A stretch of DNA of 64,000 nt from Microbacterium halotolerans (GCF_003569805.1 NZ_KZ984051.1:1281606-1345605); one strand, 5' to 3'; shown: positions 26,433 through 35,260, numbered from the stretch's first letter. Numbers and translations are program-made. The notes: generated by a model not told the origin, from the sequence alone.

Positions 26433-26852
26433 ATGGCGGACATCTTCGACGTGATTGCGGACGGCACCCGACGCGACATCCTGCGGTTCCTGCTGAGCCG
26501 CTCGTCGGAGTCCGACGACGGCACCAGCGTGTCGCAGATCGTGGGCGAACTCGGCGTGAGCCAGCCGACCGTCTCGAAGCATCTGAAGGTGCTCCGCGAG
26601 AACGATCTCGTGCATGTCAGAGAGGACGGCCAGCGACGGTTCTACAGCCTTGCGCCGCAGCCGCTCGAGGAGATCGACGACTGGCTCGTGCCGTTCTTCG
26701 TCGACGAGTCGGAGATCGCGGATGAGGCGGCCACGATGGCCGCGCCGACCCTGTCGGAGCCCGCGGTGCGTGCCGCCGACTCGCTCGGTCGCGCTGCCGC
26801 AGGTGCGAGGAACGTGGTGCAGTCCGCCCTCAGACGCCTCGGCGCCTCCTGA
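26433..26852 (+). CDS. ArsR-family winged-helix regulator
   Basis: A 139-residue transcription factor. The winged helix occupies about 3-75: MADIFDVIADGTRRDILRFL, recognition helix VSQPTVSKHLKVL, wing DGQRRFYSLAP. No cysteine is present, so it is not a metal sensor of the ArsR/SmtB CxCxxC type. The C-terminal tail is Ala-rich with acidic patches. It is divergent from the second trkH and may act on the intervening direct repeats; that target is inferred from position alone. Confidence 0.88.
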   Translation: MADIFDVIADGTRRDILRFLLSRSSESDDGTSVSQIVGELGVSQPTVSKHLKVLRENDLVHVREDGQRRFYSLAPQPLEEIDDWLVPFFVDESEIADEAATMAAPTLSEPAVRAADSLGRAAAGARNVVQSALRRLGAS

Positions 26853-27137
26853 CTGCTCGCAGGACCCTGAGCACGCACATCGCGGCGTTCTCCTCAGTCG
26901 ACGTGCATTCGCACGCGATTGAGCGAGGAACGAGAACGCTTGCGTTCGTGTGACGAGCGGTTGAGCGTCGGAGGAGCGAAGCTCCGAGCACGCCTCCTTC
27001 GTCGGCCTTGCGCTGCACACGCTCAGCATCCTGCGCTGGGTCTGAGCACGCACTTCGTGGGCGCGTGACATCTGTCATTCCGGATGGGTGACGTGAGGGG
27101 ATCGTGGCGGCGGGGGCGGCCCCGCGATGCTTGGGGT
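26853..27137. repeat. Intergenic region with repeat G, copy 2
   Basis: Non-coding on both strands. About 26871-27040 carries the longest repeat-G copy: GGCGTTCTCCTCAGTCGACG, then TTGAGCGTCGGAGGAGCGAA and GCACGCCTCCTTCGTCGGCC. A GATGCT hexamer 6 nt before the ABC gene start may be its -10 box. Confidence 0.6.
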
Positions 27138-28100
27138 ATGGAGAATCCAGTCAGGGCCGAGGCGGCCGCTACGAGAACCGCGGCATCAGCGCCGCTCGCC
27201 GTGTCGCTGCGCGGCGTCGTGAAGGAGTTCCGGACGGGCGGAGGCACGTTTCGCGCCGTCGACCGTCTCGACCTCGACATCCGGCAGGGAGAGATCGTCG
27301 CGCTGCTCGGGCCGAACGGTGCGGGGAAGACGACGACGCTCGACATAGTGCTCGGCCTCACGACCCCGACCGACGGCGACATCTCGGTTTTCGGCGAAGC
27401 GCCCCGACGCGCAGTGGCCGCGGGGCGCGTGTCCGCTGTGCTGCAGTCGGGCGGTCTGCTGCGCGATCTGACGGTGCGCGAGACCGTGACGCTCATCGCC
27501 TCGACCTTCCCCAACGCGCTGTCCGTCGACGAGGTCATGGAGCGCGCCGGCGTGACGGCGATCGAGGCACGCCGGGTGTCGAAGTGTTCGGGCGGCGAGC
27601 AGCAACGGCTGCGGTTCGCGCTCTCCCTGCTGCCCGACCCCGACCTGCTGATCCTGGATGAGCCCACGGCCGGCATGGATGTGTCGGCTCGCCGGTCGTT
27701 CTGGGACACGATGCGCGAGGATGCGCGCAGCGGGCGCACGGTGATCTTCGCGACGCACTACCTCGAGGAAGCCGACGTGTTCGCTCAGCGCATCGTGATG
27801 ATGGCAGACGGTCGCGTCGCCGCGGACGGTACGACTGCCGAGATCAGGGCGACCGCCACGGGGCGCCGCGTGCAGGCCTACGTCGCCCCTGAGCGCCAGG
27901 CGGAAGCCGTCGCGGCGGTCGAGGCCATGATCGGCGTCTCCGAGGTCATCGCGGATGCCGGGCGCCTCGACATCCGCGCGGCGGATTCCGATGCCGTCGC
28001 CAGGGCGCTGCTGACGGAGATCGGCGCCCATGACCTCGAGATCGCCGCGGGAAGCATGGACGACGCGTTCCGCATGATCACGGAACGGAACGCATCATGA
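27138..28100 (+). CDS. ABC transporter ATP-binding protein
   Basis: Energises an export-type ABC transporter with the following permease. The 320 residues include Walker A GPNGAGKTT (58-66), the Q-loop in LQSGGLL, signature CSGGEQQR, Walker B LLILDEPTAG and the switch His in FATHYLEEAD. The C-terminal ~90 residues form the extra domain of DrrA/CcmA-like exporters. The ATG at 27138 gives a short Ala-rich lead-in. It overlaps the permease gene by 4 bp. A DesK/DesR-like two-component system follows, a frequent pairing for transporters answering membrane or antibiotic stress. Confidence 0.93.
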   Translation: MENPVRAEAAATRTAASAPLAVSLRGVVKEFRTGGGTFRAVDRLDLDIRQGEIVALLGPNGAGKTTTLDIVLGLTTPTDGDISVFGEAPRRAVAAGRVSAVLQSGGLLRDLTVRETVTLIASTFPNALSVDEVMERAGVTAIEARRVSKCSGGEQQRLRFALSLLPDPDLLILDEPTAGMDVSARRSFWDTMREDARSGRTVIFATHYLEEADVFAQRIVMMADGRVAADGTTAEIRATATGRRVQAYVAPERQAEAVAAVEAMIGVSEVIADAGRLDIRAADSDAVARALLTEIGAHDLEIAAGSMDDAFRMITERNAS

Positions 28101-28861
28101 ACGTCACCTACTTCGGCATCGAGCTCAAGCGCGTCATGCGCGACTTCGTCACCATGTTCTTCGTGGCGATCCTGCCCGCGTTCATGTACGTGATCTTCGG
28201 CGCGGCGCAGGACTACGGATCCACCGACATCGGCAACGGCAACGTCGCCGCGTACATCATGATCGGCATGGCAGCGTACGGCGCGGTGACGGCAACGGTG
28301 GGCGTCGGCGGCGCTGCAGCCGTGGAGCAGATGCAGGGCTGGGGGCGCCAGCTCGGGCTGACTCCGATGAGCGACGCACAGCGCGTCGTCACGAAGGCCG
28401 CCGTCGGGTTCGTCATCGCGATCATCCCGGTGGCGCTGATCTACATCATCGGGGCGGCCACCGGCGCGGAAGCCACGGCAGAGGTATGGATCGTCAGCGG
28501 CCTCATCGTGCTCCTGGGCGCTGCGATGTTCTCGTTCTTCGGGCTGCTGGCCGGGCTGATGTTCCGCAGCGAAGGCGCTGTCAGTGCGGCGAGCGGTTCG
28601 CTCGTAATCCTGGCGTTCCTCGGAAACCTGTTCTTCCCGCTCAGCGGCGTGCTGCTCGACATCGCACGATTCACCCCGCTGTACGGCCTCGTGGCACTGG
28701 CGAGGTATCCGCTCACCGACGGCTACCTCGCCTCGACGACGCCCACAACCGAGCCGCCGCACGATGAGATGTGGGTGCTGCTGGTGAACATCGGGGCATG
28801 GGCGGCGGTATTCGTGGCCGCGACGATCCTCATCTCGCGCCGCGGTCGCGCCAGGCAGTAG
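28097..28861 (+). CDS. ABC-2 type transporter permease
   Basis: A 254-residue membrane subunit with about six helices, starting MNVTYFGIELKRVMRDFVTM (cytoplasmic amphipathic lead-in of ABC-2 permeases) and ending in a basic tail after a last helix. FGLLAGLMFRSEGAVSAASG and PLSGVLLDIARFTPLYGL are conserved features of the family. The start overlaps the ATPase stop by 4 bp. Substrate unknown. Confidence 0.9.
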   Translation: MNVTYFGIELKRVMRDFVTMFFVAILPAFMYVIFGAAQDYGSTDIGNGNVAAYIMIGMAAYGAVTATVGVGGAAAVEQMQGWGRQLGLTPMSDAQRVVTKAAVGFVIAIIPVALIYIIGAATGAEATAEVWIVSGLIVLLGAAMFSFFGLLAGLMFRSEGAVSAASGSLVILAFLGNLFFPLSGVLLDIARFTPLYGLVALARYPLTDGYLASTTPTTEPPHDEMWVLLVNIGAWAAVFVAATILISRRGRARQ

Positions 28862-28863
28862 GG

Positions 28864-28960
28864 CGAACACAACGCAGTCGATCCGCGCCGCCGCGCGTGC
28901 CGGGCCGTGGAACAGCGGGGGCGGCCCATAGAGGACATCCGAATCGACTGCGTTGTGTCG
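28864..28960. repeat. Palindromic repeat C, unit 1
   Basis: Arms CGAACACAACGCAGTCGATC and GAATCGACTGCGTTGTGTCG about 55 bp apart. It begins right after the permease stop. A second unit follows at 29024. Confidence 0.8.
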
Positions 28961-29023
28961 TTCGGCGCCTGGTGGGACGGCGGCCCAGCTCGTCCGTCGT
29001 GAGGCGTGCCAGGCAGCGGTCGG

Positions 29024-29121
29024 CGAACACAACGCAGTTAATCGGGGCGGCTGGGGCGGCCGTTCCCTGACGACGGCGGATCCCAGAGGTCGGGGGAGGA
29101 ACGGATTGACTGCGTTGTGTC
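29024..29121. repeat. Palindromic repeat C, unit 2
   Basis: Arms CGAACACAACGCAGTTAATC and GGATTGACTGCGTTGTGTC, again about 60 bp apart and the same total length as unit 1. Arm sequences match unit 1; the inner sequence is different. The gap 28862-29165 is filled mainly by these two units. Confidence 0.8.
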
Positions 29122-29165
29122 TGGGTTGGACTGACACTATGGAGGAGTGGACCTGGTGAGGGCCG

Positions 29166-30347
29166 ATGGCTGACGTGAGCGAGGCGACAGCCGCCGTGGG
29201 CGGCGGGGCTCACGCGCGCCGCGGGGATGCCGTGGACCGTCACGACCAGCGCGACCCTTGGGCGCGGTTCGCGTGGGTGCTCGGCGTCGTGTGGGTCGTC
29301 TTCATGCTGTTCCCGATCAGCGCGGCATCGGAAGCGGCGGTCTCCGAGCCGCGGCGTGCGATCGGTACGGCGCTCCTCATCGCGTACGCACTCGCCTACA
29401 TCGTCGTGTACATGTGGATGATCCGGTCGGAGACCTGGTCCATCGCAAGCCGGCGCGGGTGCGTCGGGCTCGCGGTGATGGTGGCGCTGATGGCGGCGGC
29501 CTCGGTGCTCGTCGGGCCGGGAGCGCTCGGGGCCGGGGCGTTCCTGATCTCGATCGCCATGTTCTCCGGCACCGTCAGACGAGCGATTCCGCTGGCTGTT
29601 GCACTGCTGTTGGCGCAGTACCTCCTGCTCACCGTCGTGCTCGCGCTCACACCGGACGGCTTCATCGAGTACGCGGTGCTGTACATGCCCCCGGCGATCG
29701 TGTTCGTCTCCACCGGCATCATCCGGCTGATCAACGCGGCTCAGGAGCAGCACGACGTCGTGGAGCGGCAGACGGCGCTCGTCGCGGAGCGCGAGCGCGT
29801 GGCCCGCGACGTGCACGACGTGCTCGGCCACAGCCTGACCATCGTGACGGTGAAGTCCGAGCTGGCGGAACGGCTGGTCGACATCGATCCGGATCGTGCG
29901 AAGGCTGAGCTCGCACAGATCCGGAGTCTGTCGCGCGAAGCGCTCGCCGAGGTGCGCGCGACGGTCTCCGGGCTGCGGGTCGCGCGCCTGGGCGACGAGC
30001 TGGTGGCGGCGGACGAGGCGCTGCGTGCCGCAGGCATCGAATCGGCTGTCCCGAAGGAGGCCGACGCGGTCGACCCCAGGTACCGCATCGTGGTGGCGTG
30101 GGTGCTGCGCGAGGCGATCACGAACGTCGTCAGGCACTCGTACGCACGTCGCTGCTCCGTGCGACTGTATGCCGACGGCATCGTGATCGAAGACGACGGG
30201 AAGGGCGTACCCTCGGGGGTCGCGGCAGGCGGTCTGCGCGGCGCCAGGGAGCGCGTCGAGGCCGCGGGAGCCAGGCTCGAGGTGGGTGCTGCGAATGATG
30301 ACGGTGCAGAGTGCGGCCCAGGCACGCGGGTGGAGGTGCGCTGGTGA
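29166..30347 (+). CDS. DesK-like sensor histidine kinase
   Basis: Membrane sensor kinase of the HisKA_3 (NarL partner) class, 393 residues. About five to six membrane helices lie between 35 and 190, with no large extracellular domain. The dimerisation helix carries the phospho-accepting H217 in RDVHDVLGHSL. ATPase N-box EAITNVVRHS and G-box EDDGKGVP follow. The ATG at 29166 follows GGTGAGGG. The stop overlaps the response regulator start (GTGA). Placed after the ABC exporter, it probably controls it. Confidence 0.92.
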   Translation: MADVSEATAAVGGGAHARRGDAVDRHDQRDPWARFAWVLGVVWVVFMLFPISAASEAAVSEPRRAIGTALLIAYALAYIVVYMWMIRSETWSIASRRGCVGLAVMVALMAAASVLVGPGALGAGAFLISIAMFSGTVRRAIPLAVALLLAQYLLLTVVLALTPDGFIEYAVLYMPPAIVFVSTGIIRLINAAQEQHDVVERQTALVAERERVARDVHDVLGHSLTIVTVKSELAERLVDIDPDRAKAELAQIRSLSREALAEVRATVSGLRVARLGDELVAADEALRAAGIESAVPKEADAVDPRYRIVVAWVLREAITNVVRHSYARRCSVRLYADGIVIEDDGKGVPSGVAAGGLRGARERVEAAGARLEVGAANDDGAECGPGTRVEVRW

Positions 30348-30949
30348 TCCGGATCCTTCTGGCAGACGACCAGGCCCTCGTGCGCGGCGCGCTCGCCGCA
30401 CTGCTGGGCCTCGAGCCCGACATCGAGGTCGCCGCTCAGGTCAGTCGGGGCGACGAGGTGATCGATGCGGCGCGAGACGCGGACGTCGGCGTGTGCCTGC
30501 TCGATGTGGAGATGCCGGGATCCGACGGGATCGAGGCGACGGCCGCTCTGCGAGCCGCGCTTCCGCACATCCGGAGCATCATCGTCACCACGTTCGGGCG
30601 GCCCGGCTACGTGCGCAGGGCACTGGACGCGGGCGCGAGCGGCTTCGTCGTGAAGGACACCCCGGCGGGCGAGCTCGCCGAGGCGGTGAGGCGGGTGCAC
30701 GCGGGCGAGCGGGTGATCGATCCCGTGCTGGCGACCGAGTCGCTGCTCGACGGGGCGAATCCGCTGACCGATCGCGAACGGGATGTGCTTCGCGCGTCGG
30801 TCGATGGGGCGCCCGTCGCTCAGGTGGCCGCTGCCGTGCACCTGTCGTCGGGCACGGTGCGCAACTACGCCAGCGCGGCGATCGCGAAGACAGGGGCGGC
30901 CACCCGCGTGGGGGCCGCCCGCATCGCCCGCGACCGCGGTTGGTTGTAA
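30344..30949 (+). CDS. LuxR/NarL-family response regulator
   Basis: 201 residues: receiver domain (acid pocket DD at 8-9, phospho-Asp D54 in CLLDVEMPG, T/S and K switch residues in IVTTF and VVKDTPAGE) and a LuxR-type HTH (TDRERDVLRASVDG to SSGTVRNYASAAIAKTG). GTG start at 30344 overlaps the kinase stop by 4 bp. It forms a DesK/DesR-like pair with the gene before. Confidence 0.94.
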   Translation: MIRILLADDQALVRGALAALLGLEPDIEVAAQVSRGDEVIDAARDADVGVCLLDVEMPGSDGIEATAALRAALPHIRSIIVTTFGRPGYVRRALDAGASGFVVKDTPAGELAEAVRRVHAGERVIDPVLATESLLDGANPLTDRERDVLRASVDGAPVAQVAAAVHLSSGTVRNYASAAIAKTGAATRVGAARIARDRGWL

Positions 30950-30964
30950 GCGCGGTCGCGGGCG
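30925..30964. terminator. Bidirectional terminator-like hairpin
   Basis: A perfect 14-bp stem, CGCCCGCGACCGCG with CGCGGTCGCGGGCG, overlapping the end of the response-regulator gene and facing the convergent fmdA. Confidence 0.65.
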
Positions 30965-30977
30965 GGTGCGCTATGCC

Positions 30978-32237
30978 CTATGCGACATTCGCCGCGCGCG
31001 GAGCGCCGATGCCGGGGTCGATCTGCGTCGGGCCGCTCGCCGACGGGCTCACGTCGAAGTCGAAGATCGCCGTCGGAATGTACACCGTCGAGCACGAGTT
31101 CGGGATGTCGACGACGCCGGACAGGCGCCCCTCGATCGGTGCGGCACCGAGCAGCAGATAGGCCTGCTCCGGGGTGTAGCCGAACTTGGTGAGGTAGTCG
31201 ATGGCGTGCAGGCAGGCGCGCTGGTACGACAGGTGCGAGTCGAGGTACCGCTGCTCACCGTCGAGCGTGACGGAGGTTCCGGAGAACGCGATCCACTCGC
31301 TGAAGCGCGGATCGACGCGGCCCGGCATGAAGATGGCGTTCTCCGTGACGCCGTAGAGCTCCATCCCGTTCGGGATGACGTCGACGTGCAGGTCGATGAA
31401 CCCGCCCATCTCGATCGCGCCGCAGAACGTGATCTCGCCGTCGCCCTGCGAGAAGTGCAGGTCGCCGAGCGACAGGTTCGCCCCGTCGACGAAGACGGGG
31501 TAGAACACGCGGGTGCCCTTCGACAGGTTCTTGATGTCCTGGTTGCCGCCGTTCTCACGCGGGGGAGCGGTGCGGGCGGCCTCGCCGGCGACGCGGTCGT
31601 GCTCCCCCTCCGGCACCGAGCCGAGAAGCGCGCTGATCGGCTGCGGGGGCAGCGCCAGCGGCGGAACACGGCCGGGGTCGGTGGCGATCAGATCGCCCTC
31701 CCGCTTGTTCCATTTCGCCAGCAGCTCCGCCGAGGGCGCCGTGCCCATCAGGCCGGGGTGGATGAGGCCTTCGAACGAGACGCCTGGCACGTGGCGCGAC
31801 GAGGCGACCTGGCCGTGGAAGTCCCAGATCGCCTTGTACGCGTCGGGGAACTGCTCCGTCAGGAAGCCGCCGCCGTTGTTGCGGGAGAAGACGCCGGTAT
31901 AGCCCCAGCCCTGGCCAGCGAGCGGGCCGGAATCCTCGCCGGGAATCGGACCGACGTCGAGGATGTCGACGATGAGCAGGTCGCCCGGCTTCGCCCCTTC
32001 GATGCGGAAGGGACCAGACAGCTTGTGCACATCGTTGAGCGGGGCGTTCAGGATGTCGTCGGCGCTGTCGTCGTTCACGATCGCACCGTCGAACCACTCG
32101 CGACAGTCGACCCGGAACGTGTCTCCCGGCTTCACCGTCGCGACGGGCGGGATGTCCGGGTGCCAGCGGTTGTGCCCCACAAGCTCGTTCTCCTCGAACT
32201 TCTTGGAGGAGTCGAGGGGGAAGATCGTCTTGGGCAT
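30978..32237 (-). CDS. fmdA: Formamidase (acetamidase/formamidase family)
   Basis: Hydrolyses formamide or acetamide to the acid and ammonia in the cytoplasm. The 419 residues are full length for FmdA/AmdA enzymes. They run from MPKTIFPLDSSKKF through VKPGDTFRVDCREWFDG and the GPIPGEDS/WGYTGVF region to FSQGDGEITFCGAIEMGG. A downstream position for FmdB (fmdB lies upstream here, 82 bp away) and an AmiS-type channel gene complete a three-gene nitrogen-scavenging operon read on the minus strand. Confidence 0.93.
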   Translation of the reverse strand: MPKTIFPLDSSKKFEENELVGHNRWHPDIPPVATVKPGDTFRVDCREWFDGAIVNDDSADDILNAPLNDVHKLSGPFRIEGAKPGDLLIVDILDVGPIPGEDSGPLAGQGWGYTGVFSRNNGGGFLTEQFPDAYKAIWDFHGQVASSRHVPGVSFEGLIHPGLMGTAPSAELLAKWNKREGDLIATDPGRVPPLALPPQPISALLGSVPEGEHDRVAGEAARTAPPRENGGNQDIKNLSKGTRVFYPVFVDGANLSLGDLHFSQGDGEITFCGAIEMGGFIDLHVDVIPNGMELYGVTENAIFMPGRVDPRFSEWIAFSGTSVTLDGEQRYLDSHLSYQRACLHAIDYLTKFGYTPEQAYLLLGAAPIEGRLSGVVDIPNSCSTVYIPTAIFDFDVSPSASGPTQIDPGIGAPRAANVA

Positions 32238-32319
32238 GGTCGTTCTCCTTGTTCTGCGCGTCGTCCGGATGCGCGGATCCTGCGGATGGGGAGTGTTCAG
32301 TTGTGAGGGAATCGTCCGC

Positions 32320-32610
32320 TCACGGACGGGGCAGCTTGGCGTGCAGCGGGTTCGTCGTGACGGGCGTGCCGGGCGATCGGCGCGCCCCGGGCACGGAGCC
32401 GCTGACGATCTGAGGCTCGTGCGCTGAGCGCGCGGCTCGGTCCATCAGGCCGTAGGTGGCGCTCGACGTGCGGCCGAGGTGCGGTGACGAGACGCCGCGA
32501 CGGGCCGCGTTGCCGCAGTCGGGGCACGCTGCCGTGTCCGGCACGGACGCGAGCGGGTAACCGGCGACGAAGGCCGTTCCGCAGCCGCATCGGAAGTCGT
32601 AGCGGGGCAT
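32320..32610 (-). CDS. fmdB: FmdB-family zinc-ribbon protein
   Basis: A 96-residue protein with a putative regulatory zinc ribbon in the first ~40 residues: MPRYDFRCGCG and, ~20 residues later, ACPDCG. The first knuckle is C-x-C rather than the usual C-x-x-C. The rest is basic, Ser/Pro-rich and probably disordered. FmdB accompanies formamidase genes and is suspected of regulating them; its molecular role is not settled. It lies 10 bp downstream of the amiS-like gene. Confidence 0.85.
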   Translation of the reverse strand: MPRYDFRCGCGTAFVAGYPLASVPDTAACPDCGNAARRGVSSPHLGRTSSATYGLMDRAARSAHEPQIVSGSVPGARRSPGTPVTTNPLHAKLPRP

Positions 32611-32620
32611 GATGCTCTCC

Positions 32621-33241
32621 TCAGCTCTCGGCAGGCGCGGGGTCGGTCGCGGGCACAGGGCTGCCGCGCAGAACGACTGCGACGACGAAGGATGCCACCC
32701 CGACGACGGCCAGCACGGCGGCCCACATCGGATCATCCGGAAGCGTTCCCGTCAGCGCGAGCAGCGCCGGGATCGTCGCGGTGATGAACGAGACGAAGAT
32801 GGTGAACCAGCCGGTCATGCGTCCTATTCGGTCGACCTTCAGCCCGAGCAGCACGAAGAACAGCGACCACAGCACGGCCCACAGCAGCCAGATCACGCCG
32901 AAGAGCGGGTCGGCGTAGATCGCGAACTGCGCGAGGGCGATCACGACGGCGCTGATCGCGACGAAGAGCGAGAACCAGCCGAGCCCCTCGCCGCCGTGGC
33001 CGGTCCACTGGATGAGGCCGACGTACAGGTAAGTGAACCCGAACAGATAGATGCCGGCAGCTGCGAAGACCGCATCCGGATCGCCCTGGGCCTGCATCAG
33101 CGCGATGGTCGGGAAGACCACCTGCATGCCGCCGACGAAGAAGTTCAGGATCCCTGCGGCCTTGCCCGATACGACGCCCAGGAGCATCAGGCCGTTCAGG
33201 AAGAGCACTGCTCCGACGTACAGGAGTCCGACGTTCGCCAT
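32621..33241 (-). CDS. amiS: AmiS/UreI-family amide or urea channel
   Basis: A 206-residue membrane protein with six to seven helices, starting MANVGLLYVGAVLFLNGLML. It carries the family features GGMQVVFPTIALM and FGFTYLYVGLIQW. AmiS/UreI proteins let short amides or urea across the membrane. First gene of the operon; its ATG has a TGGAGAAC ribosome-binding site. The ~190 bp upstream (33242-33428) hold the promoter region and inverted GC-rich segments but no motif I can name. Confidence 0.92.
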   Translation of the reverse strand: MANVGLLYVGAVLFLNGLMLLGVVSGKAAGILNFFVGGMQVVFPTIALMQAQGDPDAVFAAAGIYLFGFTYLYVGLIQWTGHGGEGLGWFSLFVAISAVVIALAQFAIYADPLFGVIWLLWAVLWSLFFVLLGLKVDRIGRMTGWFTIFVSFITATIPALLALTGTLPDDPMWAAVLAVVGVASFVVAVVLRGSPVPATDPAPAES

Positions 33242-33428
33242 GGTGTTCTCCAGTCGTCCGGCGCGATCACCCAGGGCGGCGTGTGCGCCCAGGGCTCTCG
33301 CGCTGTCATCGATCGGTTCCCGGCGTCGCTGCCGGGAGCGGCCCACAGGGGCGGACCGCCGTGCTATGACGCTATCCTCGCGCCGATGCGCCCACAAGAG
33401 GGAGTGCTGTATCGGTGCTCTGCACCTC

Positions 33429-34250
33429 TCACCGACGCGCGGACTTGCGGGCGAAGAGCCATCCGCCCCACGCCACGGCGACGATCAGGATGCCGAGGCA
33501 CCACGCCACAGCCCATATCGGCTGCATCGCGGCATCTGTATCCATCAGCGCGCCCCGTATCGTGTCGCTCACGGGTGTGGCCGGCTGGAACTCGGCCACG
33601 GGGCGCAGCCAGTCCGGAAGCGTGTTCAGCTGCACGAACCCGCTGGACAGGTAGGGCAGGAACAGCAGGATGAATCCGTATCCGGTGGCCGCTTCCGGTG
33701 AGCCGGCCGCCAGGCCGATCGCGGCGAACAGGTAGGTGATCGCGAGGATCCACAGCGCGATGATGCCGAATGCGGCAAGCCAGCCTCCCAGGTCGGCCTC
33801 GGGCCGGAAGCCGATCGCCAGTGCGACGACGATCACCACGCCAGTGGCGAGCAGATTGCGCACCAGGCTCGCGACCACGTGTCCCGTGAGCACCGCGCTG
33901 GCTCTGACCGGCATCGTCCGGAACCTGTCGATGATGCCTCGGCGCATGTCGTTCGCCACGAAGGTCGCCGTCGTTGCGGCACCGAAGCCGGCGCACGTGA
34001 GGATCGTGCCCGGCACGACGAAGTTCACGTACTCGCCCGTCGGGTCGATGGCGCCGCCGAAGACATAGGTGAACAGCAGCATCAGCATCACGGGAAGCAG
34101 GATCGACATCAGCACAGACTCGGTGTCGCGGAACGAATGCCTCATGGCGCGGCCGACGAACACGAGCTCGGCGGTGAGGCCGGGCGGCCTGTGCCGAACG
34201 GAGGTCGCCGGCGCGGCTTCGGGAACGACAGCTGCGGTGAGAGAGGTCAT
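33429..34250 (-). CDS. ABC-2 transporter permease, DrrB-like
   Basis: Membrane subunit of a daunorubicin-resistance-type (DrrAB) exporter, 273 residues with six helices. It includes the conserved VLMSILLPVMLMLLFTYVFGG, GIIDRFRTMPVRASAVL (the E-loop-like segment) and PYLSSGFVQLNTLPDWLR. Its start overlaps the ATPase gene by 4 bp. The pair sits divergently from a TetR regulator, the usual layout of a drug-induced efflux pump; the drug is unknown. Confidence 0.92.
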   Translation of the reverse strand: MTSLTAAVVPEAAPATSVRHRPPGLTAELVFVGRAMRHSFRDTESVLMSILLPVMLMLLFTYVFGGAIDPTGEYVNFVVPGTILTCAGFGAATTATFVANDMRRGIIDRFRTMPVRASAVLTGHVVASLVRNLLATGVVIVVALAIGFRPEADLGGWLAAFGIIALWILAITYLFAAIGLAAGSPEAATGYGFILLFLPYLSSGFVQLNTLPDWLRPVAEFQPATPVSDTIRGALMDTDAAMQPIWAVAWCLGILIVAVAWGGWLFARKSARR

Positions 34251-35188
34251 GCGGTCGGCTCCTTCGTGAGGTCAGTGCGGGAATCGGTGATGCTGTGCCC
34301 GGCGGAACGGGCATCCGGATCAGTCAGAGCGAGGAACACGTCGTCGAGCGTGGGGCGACGCAGGGAGACGGCGGCATCGGCCAGGCGCGTGTCGGCGGTC
34401 GCGGTGTCGAGCGCTTCGAGGGCGCGTCGCACGCCAGAGGTCGTGCCGTCGGTCGATGCCTCGCGCAGGAGAGCGCCGTCGTCGCCGTGGAGCTCGATGG
34501 TGGCGCCACCTACGCGCTGCTTCAGTTCGCGAGCCGTACCCAGCGCGACGATCGCTCCGTTTGAGAGCACGGCGATCCGGTCGGCGAGCTCGTCTGCCTC
34601 CTCGAGATACTGGGTGGTGAGGAAGACGGTTGTGCCGTTCGCCGCGAACGAGGAGATCATGCCCCACAGCTCGCGTCGGCTGCGCGTGTCGAGCCCGGTC
34701 GTCGGCTCGTCGAGGAACAGCACCTCTGGCTGAACGACGAGGCTCAGTGCGAGGTCGAGGCGGCGGCGCATGCCGCCGGAGAATGTGGCGACGCGACGCC
34801 GAGCGGCATCGGTGAGGCCGAAATCAGCGAGGAGGTCGTCGGCGCGGGCGCGCGCCGCGCTGCGGCCGAGGCCGGACAGGCGGCTGAACATGACGAGGTT
34901 CTCGTGCGCGCCGAGCGCCTCGTCAACCGCGGCCGACTGCCCGGTGAGTGCGATGCGGGCACGAACGGCATCCGGCGAGCGGAGCACGTCGTGGCCGGCG
35001 ACGGAGACTGTCCCCGAGTCGGGCCGTGCCAGCGTCGTCAGCACATTGATCATGGTGGTCTTGCCTGCGCCGTTCGGGCCGAGCAGGGCGAAGATCTCTC
35101 CGGGGGCGACGTGCAGGTCGATCCCGTCGAGCACGGTGTGCGGCCCGAAGCTCTTGCGCAGGGCGTGCACATCGATGACGGCGGTCAT
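34247..35188 (-). CDS. ABC transporter ATP-binding protein, DrrA-like
   Basis: 313 residues: Walker A GPNGAGKTT at about 38-46, TGQSAAVDEALGAHENL (Q-loop and DrrA-type region), signature FSGGMRRRLDLA, Walker B VLFLDEPTTGLD and LTTQYLEEADELAD. It ends with the DrrA C-terminal extension (LRRPTLDDVFLALT). The ATG at 35188 has AAAGGA upstream; further in-frame codons upstream run through the operator and are not coding. Controlled by the divergent TetR regulator. Confidence 0.94.
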   Translation of the reverse strand: MTAVIDVHALRKSFGPHTVLDGIDLHVAPGEIFALLGPNGAGKTTMINVLTTLARPDSGTVSVAGHDVLRSPDAVRARIALTGQSAAVDEALGAHENLVMFSRLSGLGRSAARARADDLLADFGLTDAARRRVATFSGGMRRRLDLALSLVVQPEVLFLDEPTTGLDTRSRRELWGMISSFAANGTTVFLTTQYLEEADELADRIAVLSNGAIVALGTARELKQRVGGATIELHGDDGALLREASTDGTTSGVRRALEALDTATADTRLADAAVSLRRPTLDDVFLALTDPDARSAGHSITDSRTDLTKEPTA

Positions 35189-35205
35189 GAGGATCCTTTC
35201 GTTCT

Positions 35206-35256
35206 GTGTACGCATGAAACTGTTTATGACGGTAACACACTGTTTATGCCGTACAC
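35206..35256. promoter_or_regulatory. TetR-type operator with three related 15-bp sites
   Basis: GTGTACGCATGAAAC at 35206-35220 is the inverted form of GTTTATGCCGTACAC at 35242-35256. A third site, GTTTATGACGGTAAC at 35222-35236, is a direct repeat of the latter exactly 20 bp away. They fill the space between drrA and tetR and overlap both promoters. Confidence 0.75.
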
Positions 35257-35260
35257 AACG

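Noticed and set aside
28864-29121. Repeated CACAACGCAGT units as a CRISPR array
   Set aside because: Only four arms in inverted pairs with unequal spacing, no regular spacers, no cas genes.
33242-33428. Guanidine-I (ykkC) riboswitch upstream of the amiS operon
   Set aside because: The conserved ykkC blocks are absent.
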